Positions 1 through 11,324 of a stretch of DNA of 64,000 nucleotides are shown one piece after another. Positions within the stretch are counted from its first letter, which is position 1. Every line of letters begins with the position of its first letter. The notes below the pieces were generated by a model, which ran no database searches, was not told the DNA's origin, and worked only from the letters and a program-made list of their open reading frames with translations. The translations under genes were made by a program, and so were the position numbers. The stretch covers positions 123,673,525 through 123,737,524 of the forward strand of contig NC_134539.1 in assembly GCF_050624435.1 (NCBI RefSeq), in the 5' to 3' direction. Source of the DNA: Tenrec ecaudatus. Taxonomy: Eukaryota > Chordata > Mammalia > Afrosoricida > Tenrecidae.

Positions 1-2264
1 AAAACCATTTCATTTCTGTCACTTCTGAATTTATAACTATAGTTTTCTCATCTGTAAAATGAAGTGTTTTAGCAGAAAAATTATTTACCTCTATCTCCCA
101 ACATTGATTCTTAGGTCTAAGTCAGATAATTTTTTAATATGTAAATAAATAAAAACTTAAAGAGTTAAATGGTGAGGATTTTTTCCTTTATCCTGTTGTA
201 GACCTTAAAGATACTTTACATAAATAATCCCATCATTTTACATCTGCTAAAAGCAGACTTATAGCTCCGGCACTAAATGAAGTCTTTCATTTAAGGTGAA
301 AGGTTTTCCAAATTTAATTTACTTTTTCTAGTTTTACTTCAAATTCAAACTCTGTTCTCAATGGTTGTTTGTTGTTAAGTGAACCAATTTGATTCTGACT
401 CATAGTGACCCCATATAAAACAATGCAACATTGACCCGTCCTGAGACATCCTCACCAGCATTGCTAATTTTGAACCCATTGTTGCTGCCACTATCTCAAG
501 CCATCCTGATGCGTCTTCCTTTTTACCTCTGATACTCTACTTTCCAAATCATGATGTCCTTCTCAATTAGATGCTCATTTCTCATTGGAATCCTTTTTCT
601 AATTTAGACAGATATCACCATTAATCTTGCTTCCCTCCCATATGGCAAAATACACGTCAACTTACCATCATCTTTGTATACATTTCATGTTTGCAAAACC
701 TTTTGAATGGGAATTGTTCAGGGCAGTTCTAAACCAGTGATTCCTTTTATTTGGGGGGGGGGGGCTTCTCAATATTTAAATATATATATCTTTATTTTTG
801 CAGTTGCATTAAAGATAAGAATTTACTGTCAAAATACAACTACCGTAGTTTGATACTGGGATAAATTCCTTCACTTTGGTTAAAAAAAAAAAATTTTCCA
901 CTTTAAAGTAGAAAGGGTACTTTTAAAGTGCATTGACACACTCGTGCAAAAAAATCCCAAAACACTGTATAAGCCTTTGTCTCTACTAGTTTAGAAACAT
1001 TGGGAGAAAATACTCTAAATTATTAATTCTGTTTATTTCTGGAAGGTTGCATTATACTCTACTTTTTTTTATTTTTAACCTAGCTCAAAAAAGAAGTATG
1101 ACCTTGATAATCACACAGTATCTTAAAATTAAATTTTAAACAACCTATAAAGTATGGGATATTATCAATTGTCTCCACTTCTGTAGCAGATGTCTTAAAT
1201 GCTTTTCCCTACTGATAAGCTGCCGTTTTGATAGGAAAAACATATTTGATCAGCTATCTATTAGATTGATAGAAGACAAAATAGCTTTATTTTCCAGGAC
1301 CTTCTCTTTCTTAGCCTTTTTGTGAAAATCCACGAATTGAATTTAAATTTAATAACAGTAAATCTCACAGTAGTAAACTTTTATTTGGGGGGGGGGGACA
1401 GAGTAACACCTTTCATTGCCACTGTCAGCTGAATGGGAAAAGTCTCCCAATGTTTTCAGACTTATTAGTGTGCGCCTCTGTCGTTATTTCAGAATCCCAT
1501 TTGGAGAGAAACGCAACTGTAAACCGTTTCTATTTCCAGCTCATAAAGACCAGAACCAGCATGAAAGGCAAAGCCTTGACCTTTCTATTTTTAGGCTTTC
1601 ATCTGTGGAGCTAAGCCATCTGCTGGCTCTCCCCCGACCCCATCTAGCTAATGAACTGAAAATTCTGCACATCCCTGCAATTCTATCACACCAGCCTGAC
1701 TTCTCCACTTTAGTGAATTCTGGGGAGCCCCGCGTCTTCCACCTGAAGGCTACCGAGTACATTTCCCCGGCCCTCCTTCCCCCATCAGTGACCACATTGC
1801 TTCCAACTAAGTGACCAGGCGCCGGGGTCTCAAGCCACCTAAAGAGTTCTTCACTTTGGACATGAGCGCCCACCCATCCACCCGGTTCTCTCCGGGCTGG
1901 AACCGGCGGTTACGTAGAAGGCATCTCGCCGCCGCACACAACAAGGGACCCGCACCGAGGGACGCGGACCCACCCGGTGGGAGGCAGCCGCGGGAGGAAG
2001 CAGGGAGCGGCAGGAGGCTGGGAGAAAGGACCTCTCCCAGGCGGGAAGGCAAAGGGGCGTGCGGGCTGCGCTGAGGCGCGGGAAGAAGGACCGGGCCGGG
2101 GCCCGGCCGGGCAGAGGCGCGGGGGCCGGGCGCGTGGGTAGGTGGCCGCGGGCCGCCGGGGTCCCCGCCGTAGGGGCGGCTCGGGGTGGGGTGCGGCGCG
2201 GAAGCGAGCAGTTTGAGGGGCCGCGGGAGCCGGGCCCACCCCCAACCGAGCCCCGCGACTTAAC
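1..2264 (-). other. PPM1E: PPM1E intron 1, proximal part
   Basis: This is the first 2.26 kb of the intron that follows PPM1E exon 1, read on the minus strand. The donor is GTTAAG at 2264-2259. The intron runs off the left edge and no second exon is visible. Most of 721-1790 is AT-rich with G-runs near 752 and 1387 and no recognisable gene. The part above about 1800 belongs to the CpG island. A short stretch near 45-65 resembles the core of a MIR SINE, too short to call firmly. Confidence 0.8.
365..720 (-). mobile_element. RTE (BovB-like) LINE fragment, 3' part
   Basis: On the minus strand this matches the 3' part of the afrotherian RTE element, including the terminal block that reads as 'tatgagtcagaatc' in sense. 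The same block recurs in the other RTE copies and in the AfroSINE tails of this window. The copy is diverged and carries no usable frame. Confidence 0.7.
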
Positions 2265-2725
2265 TATTTGTAGAGCTGCTGCAGGCACAGGTCCAGGCTC
2301 TCGCCCTCCACCTCCTCCAGGGTGATGCGCTCCGACAGCGGCCGCGGGAGCGGAGGCAGCGGCGGCAGCTGGGGCTGCGGCGGCGGCGGCGGCGGCGGCG
2401 GCACGGCCGACTGCCCCGGGGCGGCCGCCTCCTCCTCCTCGCCCTCCTCCTCGTCGCCCTCGGCCGCCGCCGCCACCTCTTCCTCCTCGGGCTCCGGGTC
2501 TTGCTCGGGCTCCAGCTCCCCTTCCTCAGCAGCCGCCTCCTCCCCGGCTTCCTCGACCAGAGCCTCGGTCGCCTCAGCCGCTACCAGTTCGGGCTCGGGC
2601 TCCTGCTCGGGCTCGGACTCGGGTTCCGGCTCCGGCTCGCCGCCGCCACACGGCCCGCGAAACTCGCCCAGGAATAGCTCCAGGAAGCGCCGGTAAGTTT
2701 TCTCCTCAGGGCTGCAGCCGGCCAT
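2265..2725 (-). CDS. PPM1E: PPM1E exon 1, N-terminal acidic/proline region
   Basis: PPM1E (POPX1) is a PP2C-family Ser/Thr phosphatase known to dephosphorylate PAK and CaM kinases. This exon encodes the first 153 residues plus two bases, starting [20 protein letters not shown], which closely matches my recollection of the human N-terminus. It holds Glu-Pro repeats (about residues 31-47), long Glu/Ala runs, an eight-residue proline run near residue 110, and ends [12 protein letters not shown]. The exon stops after TA and is followed by GTTAAG, so the next residue is a split codon, Tyr in human. The catalytic PP2C domain lies in later exons outside the window. The start has G at -3 and G at +4, a good Kozak context. 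The Glu-Pro and proline runs differ in length from human, as is usual for such tracts. Confidence 0.95.
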
Positions 2726-2735
2726 TGCTGCTCAT
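2706..2735 (-). promoter_or_regulatory. Nine-codon uORF overlapping the PPM1E start
   Basis: An upstream ATG lies 10 nt before the PPM1E start and is out of frame with it. It reads MSSNGRLQP and stops at TGA (2708-2706), inside the PPM1E coding sequence. An overlapping uORF of this kind can lower or gate translation of the main frame; that role is an inference. Whether the mRNA starts far enough upstream to include it is not shown by the sequence. Confidence 0.55.
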
Positions 2736-3070
2736 GCCCCGGGGCCGACCTGGCCGAGGGAGGGAGAGCGCCTAGAAAAGGGAGCGGGGCTGTTCTGGAG
2801 CCTCGGGTTCCCGCAAGGACGGCGAGCGGCCGGACCGGCACGAGCGATCAGCACTAGGTTGCCTGGAGAGGGCTCCCGCAGGCGTGCGCGCCGCCGAGCG
2901 CCGACGTGCGCGGCCCCGGGCGGGCGGGGGCGGAGCGCGCGCCCCCTCCCTCCGCGCCGCCCCGCTCGAGTCTGGAGGGAAAGTTGGTGGCGGGCGCGCG
3001 CAGGGTCCAGCGGCGGCCCACCCTCTAGCCCTACTCCGAGCTCTGCCCACGCTGCCTGGAGACTGTCGCC

Positions 3071-3640
3071 ATGGGAACTGTCTCTAATTAAGTAGCTCAG
3101 GGTCCTTCCCGTCGGAAGGACACTCGACTCTCCCGGTACCCAACTCTGAATAGCTTCACGTGGCTACCCTAGGCTCCAGCGACCAAAGCTGGAGGGAGCA
3201 GAACATCTCCCAGCCTGGCTCTCGGGTCCCGCTTAGATGTAGTGACCTCAGTTTCCCTCTCCACTCTTCCCTTGCCTCTGCTGTTGTTAGTTGCTATCCA
3301 GTGGGGCTCATGGCGCCGGGATGCATAACAGAAGTAAATGTCGAGGGTCCCTTGCCATTTTCATGATCTTTGATGTGGGTGAGCCCCCTGTTTCTGCAAT
3401 TGTGCTAATCCAGCTCAGAGTTTCTTTCGTTTTATCTGGCTCTACCAAACAGTAAGTCCTTTTCCAGTGATTGGCCTCTCCTGATCAGGAGTGCTGAGTA
3501 AGGAAGATGAAGTCTCGCCATTCATGTTCACCTTTTGTTCTTGAAGATGCTCACTGAGTAAGTAGTTTGGGAGGGGGGAGGGGCGCAACAAGTACCCAAC
3601 AAGTGGGATGGTCTTTTGATTCTGTGAAGACAGTGCTGTG
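3071..3640. other. PPM1E upstream flank, no gene seen
   Basis: G+C falls off over this stretch. I see no coding exon and no convincing repeat. A further promoter element of PPM1E could lie here, but no motif stands out. Confidence 0.5.
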
Positions 3641-3970
3641 ATCCTCCTTTTTCAAAAGAGAAAACTGACCTTGGTTCAAGGTCTCAAAATCACTAGCCAT
3701 GGTGCTGGAATTAGAACTAGAACCCAGGTGGTCAGTTTCCAAAGCTGCCTACTCTTTATCCTTTAACTCCTCTCTGCCTCTGAAACCTTAACCTTGAAAT
3801 GCATCTATGTAACGCCTCATTTTATTAGGGCTTTACAAGTTACTGTTACCCCTTTAATCCTTTCGACGGCCCCTGGAGGTACAGGATATTATGATTTCAC
3901 TTGATAGATGAGGAAGTCTAGCCTCAGACATATGGTGACTTTGCTCAAGGTCACACACAAGCGGTGCAAC
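3640..3970 (-). repeat. Two MIR-type SINE remnants
   Basis: Around 3835-3970 the pattern 'gatgaggaagtc...ctcagac...caaggtcacaca' is the conserved core of MIR in reverse orientation. Around 3640-3790 the pattern 'tagaacccaggtggtcagt' is also MIR-like, in the same orientation. MIR is an ancient mammalian tRNA-derived SINE, so these are old host background, not lineage markers. Confidence 0.6.
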
Positions 3971-5539
3971 AAAGACTCCATCCAAGTCTTTTTACTGAAA
4001 ATTCATTCATTTACCAACACACTAAAGATTTCCCTCTTTCATGGCAGCATAATACATATTATACTTCATTACATAATATGCATTTTTCCCCTATATTTTG
4101 TTTGATCTTCTTCATCCCCCCCACCTCCCCAAGCCTCTTTTCTTTCTTCCTTAGGCTGAAATTAAAACCATTTGAAATGATCCTAATTTTCTTACCAAAC
4201 TATCACACAAACCTATTATTTTCCAGCCTGACTGAGAGGGATGGGGGAGCGAGAAGCTGTGTTGTTATACAGCTGTATAGAAGATAGCATGGTTACGCAT
4301 CCTGCCATGTCCATGGTAACATATAATTCAGCAAAAACATGGTGATTCTTGCTCTACTTTGAAAAACATGTTCTCAGAAATTACCCACCCCATCCTCTTC
4401 ATTATTGTTCCTGGCTTTCAGTTGGATTTAGGGTCTGAAATACTGTTTCCAGTCAGTTATTAATGGCAGAAGAGGGACTCTCCTTTGCCAGCTGTTTTCA
4501 ACTAATACTGTACTCTAAATCCCTGCCCTGATACTGTTATTTTAAGATTAAGTGGGTTTCACTCACTAATGTACATTATGGCATCATGTAAAATACAGTT
4601 CCATTCTCTCTCCTAGCTTGAGATTAAATAATACATGATAGAAAGTTACACTGAGTCCTCATAGCCATTTATTTTATTGTCTCAAAAGTATGTGGAAAGA
4701 CCCAATAAATAAGTCTGTTTCCAGACAAGCAAAATGTATTTATACGTGTTTTGTTTAAAACATCACCAGTGTGGAGCAATTTTCTATGAGATGCCAAGAA
4801 AGTCTTTAAACTCCTCATTTGTCTTTGCTTTCAATCTACCTGTTAATTTCCATTTCAGACTGTCTAGAAAAGATTGACAAAATCTTTTCATCTGCATGCC
4901 TAAATGTATTCATTTTCACATTCAGAGAACTGCTTAATATCTCAGAATTAGGCTAACATGTAGTTCAAGAGTACACGCCTGTCAACTCTAACAATTCACA
5001 TCAAGTTACACTATCCTACTTTGTAATAATGGAGTTGCCTCCTCCTAAATGACATTTATTTGTGACATTAATTTATGACTCAACCCACATATCAAATGGA
5101 AGTGATATATGTTGGGGAAACATTACTACTGAGAGTAAAAGAAACCCACACCTCTGTATTACTCTAAGTGGGAGAAGAATCTCCTTAGCTTAATAAAGCT
5201 ATTAAAGGACTCATATGGATGCTTTGCATCCATCTGACAGAGCAGCTTTGCCAGAAGGTGGCTGACAGCAGAGCTTGGGATCTCAGAGCAGCTGTGTAGG
5301 ATGATTTTGCCATTGTTAAGATGTCTTTTCATTCATTATTTTGCATTATCCTGATTTCCTTTTCAGTGCCTCTCCTCTTACACCTCCTTAATCCCCTTTC
5401 TTACTATTAAAAAATACTGAGCTATGAAGAGCATGACATGCATCAAGAGTATTCCAATAAAAACTCATGTGAATTGTTCTCTCTGGAAAGAAAAATTGTT
5501 GGAAGAAAAGGATTAATGTCCTTTTGTGGACATTCATGA
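3971..5539. other. Intergenic, nothing recognised
   Basis: AT-rich unique-looking sequence. Short open frames are present, but none has a recognisable product or codon pattern. Confidence 0.5.
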
Positions 5540-6135
5540 TTACAATACTTAAAAGATTAAAAAGAAAGAATTGTTTGAGTTAAGCAATTTCTTATCATGT
5601 GACCCAGTATTTCCTCACTCAAGTATTTACCCATAAGAAATGAAAACATATGGTTACACACAAAAACATCCCTTGTATATGAATGTTCACAGAAATTTTC
5701 TTCATAATAAACAAGCTTGAAAACAGCCCAGATGTCCATCAATAGGTGAATGGATGAACTGTCATATGTTCATATAGAATACTACTCAGAAAAAAAAGAG
5801 AAACTACTGATAAACATGATATGGATGATTCTCAAATATGTTGAATGAAAAAAGTTCACACATTAAAAGTACATACTCTATGACTCCATCTGTATGAAAT
5901 TCTATAACAGGAAAAACTGATCTATAGCAACCAAAATGAGATTAGTGGTTACCTAGGACTGAAGTAGAGATAGGGAGTTCATGGTAAATAGGTAAGAGAG
6001 AACTTTGTTAGGTGGCAAAAAATGTTCTAAGTGAGAGGTTATATATTTATTTGTCAAATAATATCAGTGTACAGTAAAAATAAGTACACTTTATTCTATA
6101 TCATTGTATCTCAATAGAGTTGATTTTTTAAAAGT
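5540..6135 (+). mobile_element. Old L1 3' end (L1M type)
   Basis: The phrases 'cagatgtccatcaataggtgaatgg', split across 5728-5752, and 'atactactcagaaaaaaaag' are hallmarks of the 3' part of mammalian L1 ORF2 and 3' UTR in sense. The copy is diverged and ends near 'tatctcaatagagttga'. It is an ancient LINE with no coding potential left. Confidence 0.75.
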
Positions 6136-6634
6136 TTAAAAATTGATTACTTTTCAGCCCTTGGCTTGTTTGTTCTTCATTGCTTTCCTTCCGTGTTCTC
6201 CTTTTATCCCTTGATCTACTTTGTCTTGTAAGGGGACTGACCCTTACTTGCTCCGTTCATCAGTTTATGTGATAACTGATTTCTTGCTGATGGCCAGTGA
6301 GAGGCATTGACAGGAATATTTCTTCCCTGGCATCTACCTTATTCCTAATATCCACTGAGTCTCCTTTTTATCTTTGCTTTTCCTGGACATATCTACTCTA
6401 AGACCAGCATTGGCCTAGTGACCCAAGCTCCTGACCTTCAAAAACATCACTATCTTACATTTGTCCATTTAACCAGTTTCTAGCTTTCTAACCTTGTGTA
6501 ATCTTCCTTTTGGCTTCCCACTCTACCACCAAGCTCTTCAATCACTTGTTTATCAATTTCACATGTTTTATTAGCTGGGTCCTGACTGCTACAAGAACAA
6601 AGATTCTTTGTATCATTATACTTTAAAAGAACTG

Positions 6635-6746
6635 TGCTTGCTTTGCTTTATTATACGGGCTGTATAATAAAATTGGAATGTACAGAGAAGATTAGCACGG
6701 CCCCTGTGCAAGGATGACACAAATGCACAAATTCTCCTAGACTTTT
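6635..6746 (+). pseudogene. U6 snRNA pseudogene
   Basis: The core 'cagagaagattagcacggcc' followed by 'cctgtgcaaggatgacac' is U6 snRNA with two substitutions. The 5' part starts gtgcttgcttt and is rearranged where normal U6 has the GGCAGCACATATAC segment. The 3' end departs from the family after about 6720. U6 is a spliceosomal RNA made by Pol III; this copy lacks an intact 5' stem, so it is not expected to work. No clear TSD was found. Confidence 0.9.
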
Positions 6747-7010
6747 CACATCATAGATATAGATAAAGTTTAGATATATATAGACATAGATATAGGCAGG
6801 GTAAAAATAGATGTAGGCATAGATACAGATACAGATATAGACTTTCTAAAATATATAAAGTTTATGAAAAAATGGAATATAACAGAATTTTTCTACAAAC
6901 TTTTTGAAGCATCTCTATATAAAAGAATAATAAACTGAAGTAAAACAAAATTTAGGTCTTTATTACTGGAATACCGAGTTTTTCTAAATTAAAGTTAGCA
7001 CTAAATTATT

Positions 7011-7104
7011 ATATTTTGGTAGCAAGTGGAAATAATTTTAAAATTAAATTGTTGATAGGAGATGTAGATGCAGCTGAGGCATATTGCAAAGAAAGGAGGA
7101 AATT
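7011..7104 (+). repeat. Left arm of a 94-bp inverted duplication
   Basis: This block reappears in reverse complement at 7865-7958. By eye the arms differ at one base (a/c near 7077). It includes 'gttgataggagatgtagatg'. The two arms are 760 bp apart and enclose an AfroSINE. The block is not one of the interspersed families seen elsewhere in the window. Confidence 0.9.
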
Positions 7105-7454
7105 CTTTTCTTCTTTAATTCTTAGAATTAAAAGTGGAGGATAAAATATTTACTATATGCTGAATAATTGGTACTGCTTTACTAAGGAAAATCTGTAATT
7201 ACTCAGTTTATCTCCAGTTAATATTAGCTCAGTTATTCAAATCTAAGATATTCTGTCTATCTAATAATACACCTGTTTTATCACCTTACAGGCAAAAAGA
7301 GAAATTTTAATTCCAAAAAAATTCTCAAGTTTTATATGGTTCACTATAAACCCTTAAAAGTGATGTTACATCTCCTATAGTAATATGTAAATGACTCTTT
7401 GAACACTATTAAAGATGTTTACATAAAATCTTAGTCATTCATATTTTTAAGCAA

Positions 7455-7640
7455 AAGAGCCATGGCAGCACAGTAGGTAAGAGCTTGACTGCTAATGGAA
7501 AGATTTGTCATTCAGACCCACCCATCGGCTCCAGGAACGAGAGGCACCCCTAAAGATGACCGCCCGGGGACACTCTCTGAGGAAGATGTGGTGCCTGGTG
7601 CCACCACTCAACAACGCCTAACAACAGCCACGTCATGAAG
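7455..7640 (+). mobile_element. AfroSINE-type SINE
   Basis: It opens with the tRNA-like head 'catggcagcacagtaggtaa', followed by 'cttgactgctaatgg', the diverged form of the family's box region. The tail 'caacaacgcctaacaacagcc' resembles the RTE 3' terminus. Moderately diverged. Confidence 0.75.
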
Positions 7641-7864
7641 TACACACCGCTCAGATCTAAAAGCCATAAATCAATATTTAGGCAAATGTTTCAGGCTAGA
7701 CCTAATAATAAATGCTATGTTGTAAATGTAAACTTTTTTTACATTCATGTTCTTTTTTAAGATCAATGGAATGAAGTTGGGTCTTTTAGATACTAATTTG
7801 ATTGTGTTGCCAACCTGACAAGTGAAAAACTGAGCACAGAAATAAGTTTTCAAAAAAGAAAAAT

Positions 7865-7958
7865 AATTTCCTCCTTTCTTTGCAATATGCCGCAGCTGCA
7901 TCTACATCTCCTATCAACAATTTAATTTTAAAATTATTTCCACTTGCTACCAAAATAT
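7865..7958 (-). repeat. Right arm of the 94-bp inverted duplication
   Basis: Reverse complement of 7011-7104, near-identical. Similarity fades just beyond both ends, apart from short AT-rich matches outside 7958. Confidence 0.9.
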
Positions 7959-9245
7959 TATTACTAAATTAATTTTTAATTGATGTTCCACTGCTGGCTG
8001 ATGTGGCTTATTGCAGCAACAGTTCAAAGCTGTCCAAATTAACACTGACATCAGGTAATAACAGGCCCTATGTACCATATTTCATTTTCAAAAAGCAAAA
8101 AGTCCCCCAAAACATTTTTTAATGTTTTAGCTAATGGAAATTTTGGATTTCATCCAGTATAGTTCTTTGAGTTGTTTTGTAATACTTATGAAAGAGATAT
8201 ATGACAGAGTTTGATGGCAATTTCTGATTATAGCAATATGTAGTATGTCCTTTCTATAATGAATTGTTCTGCTAAAATGGGTTGACTCTAGTTTTTTTTT
8301 TTAATCACTAGCATTTTCCTACTAGTTTTCACTTAAAAACAAAACATATTTTATGGTGGTGAAAATTTACATTTTATTCTTAAATTTTATTCCCTTTATA
8401 TATTTACTTGGGATAAATGCATGCAAGAATCCAGCATGATACTGATCATGCCATAGTCTAGTTCTTGGGCATTTATAAAAACACCGAGCTGCTTTCTTAA
8501 GTGAAAATAAAACCTATAACTAAATGTGAAAACTCTTCCAAAAGCTGTGTCCTACCCTCAGAGAATAGTAAAACTTCATCCTTAGTTGAATGTGGAGCTG
8601 ATGGAATTGAGCCATAATGACATTTGTGACTGGAAGGGAAGATGGAAATGATTCCATTAGCCTAGAGTGCTGTAACATATGGTAATCATAGGTGGTAGAA
8701 TAGCTGTGTCGGACAAGGGTAAATGTGAGCCATGTGGCAGACATTATCAATTACCACACACGGTAACCATGCTGACATAATGCATCTTCTCCTGCAAGGA
8801 AATGACTTGGGCGTATGAAGTGGTTTGCTATCAAAGAGTGATCTGTAAATGACATATCTGGCACCAACATAGCACACATGGTTTCTAGTAATCATGGAAG
8901 CTGAGGCCTATTAAGATTTTATGAGCCTCCATATCCCAAAATAAATAACATTCAATAAATTGCCATCACACAGAGGTCAGCAAGTCAAATTATCTATGCA
9001 GAATGAACTTGTTTAATTTCAAATATCCTTTTATTTTTTTTCAAATATCCTTTTAAATTGTCACATTAAATTCTGGAATTTTTTATTTCTGGAAGTGAGT
9101 GGCATGATTCTTTGTTATATTCACAAAAGTTTAAGATTAGACCTACCAAAAAAAATCAGACCCACTCTAGATGGCCAGCTGAAATTGTGATTATTTGTTT
9201 CAAGTATTGACAAATATATTTAATTGAAAAGTAACATGATGAAAA
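7959..9245. other. Intergenic, nothing recognised
   Basis: Unique-looking AT-rich DNA. Neither a gene nor a confident repeat could be supported. Confidence 0.5.
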
Positions 9246-9249
9246 CTGT

Positions 9250-11310
9250 TCTTTTTTTACTAAATCATTTTATTGGGGGCTCATACAACTCTTATCACAA
9301 TCCATACATCCATCCATTGTGTCAAGCACATTTGTACATTTGTTGCTATCATCATTCTCAAAACATTTGCCTTCTACTTGAGCCCTTGATAACAGCTCCT
9401 CATTTTCCCCCTCCCTCCCCATTCCCACTCCTCATGAACTCTTGATAATTTATAAATTATTATTGTTTTGTCATATCTTACACTGTCCGATGTCTCCCTT
9501 CACCCACTTTTCTGTTGCCCATCCCCCAGGGGGAAGGTTATATGTAGATCCTTGTAATCATTTCCCCCTTTCTACCCCACCTTCCCACCACCCTCCCAGT
9601 ATTGCCACTCTCACCACTGGACCTGAAGGGATCATCTGTCCTGGATTCCCTGTGTTTCCAGTTGCTATCTGTACCAGTGTACATCCTCTGGTCTAGCCAG
9701 ATTTGTAAGGCAGAACTGGGATCATGATAGTGGGGGGGAGGAAGAAGCATTTAAGAAGTAGAGGAAAATTATATGTTTCATCATTGCTACACTGCACCCT
9801 GACTGGCTCATCTCCCCCCTGCCGCCCTTCTGTAAGGGGGTCTCCAGTTGCCTCCAGATACCTTTGGGTCCCCATTCTGCATTTGCCCTCATTCACAATG
9901 ATATGATTTTTTTTCTTTGATGCCTGATACCTGGTCCCTTCTACACCTCGTGGTCACACAGGTTGGTGTGCTTCTTTCATGTGGACTTCGTTGCTTCTGA
10001 GCTAGATGGCTGCTTGTTTATCTTCAACCCTTTAAAACCCCAGATGCTATATCTCTTGATAGCCGGGCACCATCAGCTTTCTTCACCACATTTGCTTATG
10101 TACACATTTGTCTTCAGTGATTGTGGTGGGAAGGTGTGCATCATGGAATGCCAATTTAATAGAACACAGTGTTCTTGCATTAAGTACTAAGAGAAGGTCC
10201 ACTGTCCATCTGCTGCCTTAATACTAGACCTATAAATATATGCACACAGATCTATTTCCCCACCATCCTATATAAATACATGCCTGTATTTAGACCTCTA
10301 TAAATGCCCTTTTCCTCCTACTTATTTCTTCTATTTCCTTTTACTTTCCTCTTGCTCCACTATCATGCTCAGCCTTCACTTGGGTCTCAGTAATTTCACT
10401 CAGTTACATTGCCCTTGCTGAATCCCTAAAAGGCCTCTGAATCCCTCCTTGCCACTAATTTTGGATCACTTGTTGTTCCCTTGTCCCTGGATTGGTCGAC
10501 ACCACCTCCTTTCCCCTGCCTCCCTCTCTCCCTTGCCCCCCCGGAACCATCAGTTCAGTTGTTTTCTCTTCCAGACTGTTCATCCAGCCTATCTTATCTA
10601 GCTAGATCTACGGAGATAATAATATGCACAAAAAACAAGGCACAGCAAGACAAAGCAACAAAAGAGAACACAACGGTGACAACAAAAAAGAAAACCAATG
10701 TGGAGAGCAAATGTCTTGAGAATGATTGGGGCAGGGAATGTGCAGATGTGCTTTAAACAATTGATGTATGTATAGATATGGATGGTGACAAGAGTTGTAT
10801 GAGCCCCTAATAAAATGTAAAAAAAGAAAATGATTAGGGCAAAGAATGTACAGATGTGCTTTGTACAATTGATGTATGTATATGTATGGATTGTGATAAG
10901 AGTTGTATGAGCCCCTAATAAAATGTTTAAAAGGAAAAAAAAAGAAAAGAAAAGAAAACCAATGACCCAGAAAAGAATAAATTAATTTTTTTAAAAGAGA
11001 GAAAAAATTTAAGTTAAAAAAAAGAAAGAAAAACCTGTAAATAGATCAAGGTCTGATATTTGACTTCTAGGCGTGTCCTCCAGTCAAGTCCAATGGGGTG
11101 CCAAGCTCTGGCCCCAAAGTCTATCCTTTGCACTCCCTCGGGTGTTCCCTGCTCTGCTCCCTCCGCCCGCTCCCCCCCCTGCTCTGCCTCAGGCCTTTAG
11201 TGTTTTGCCTAGGTGTTGAGGGGTCAGATGGGGCCAATCCAGACACTGAGTCTCTAGTGTTGTCCCCCATAAGGCCATGGGTTAGTGAAAACTGTGTTTT
11301 AAGAAAAGTT
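9250..11310 (-). mobile_element. Family A LINE 3' region, long copy
   Basis: In sense (minus) orientation this is about 2 kb of the most abundant element in the window, ending 'gagcccccaataaaatgatt' plus A-rich tail. The same modules appear in the same order in 20476-22492 and 62483-64000. It has no protein-coding frame; I read it as a long 3' UTR of an L1-lineage LINE, because copies are 5'-truncated, A-tailed and flanked by TSDs. A second, plus-strand copy is nested in it at 10701-10949. Confidence 0.75.
10701..10949 (+). mobile_element. Nested family A 3' end with a doubled tail
   Basis: Inserted into the opposite-strand copy and bounded by perfect 15-bp TSDs (10686-10700 and 10950-10964, 'aaaagaaaaccaatg'). 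It contains two successive 3' ends, each closing 'gagcccctaataaaatg', the second followed by an A/G-rich tail. It is therefore younger than the copy it interrupts. Confidence 0.85.
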
Positions 11311-11324
11311 TAATATGTTTGCTT

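Larger units (their letters stand above)
1800..3070. promoter_or_regulatory. PPM1E: CpG island spanning PPM1E promoter and exon 1
   Basis: Base composition switches sharply from AT-rich flanks to very high G+C with dense CpG, for example around 2080-2180 and 2880-2960. The island covers the start codon at 2725 and both its flanks, as expected of a CpG-island promoter. No TATA box is evident. The transcription start is probably within 2740-3070 on the minus strand but cannot be fixed from sequence alone. Confidence 0.8.

Noticed and set aside
1416-1814. 132-codon plus-strand frame in PPM1E intron 1
   Set aside because: No similarity or codon pattern supports it, and a frame is open on the other strand too.
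2322-2696. 124-codon plus-strand frame rich in Ser/Gly opposite PPM1E exon 1
   Set aside because: It is the antisense of the Glu/Pro-rich exon; GC-rich composition keeps it open.
7455-7640. tRNA gene
   Set aside because: The tRNA-like head is that of an AfroSINE with diverged boxes; no cloverleaf with paired acceptor stem is present.
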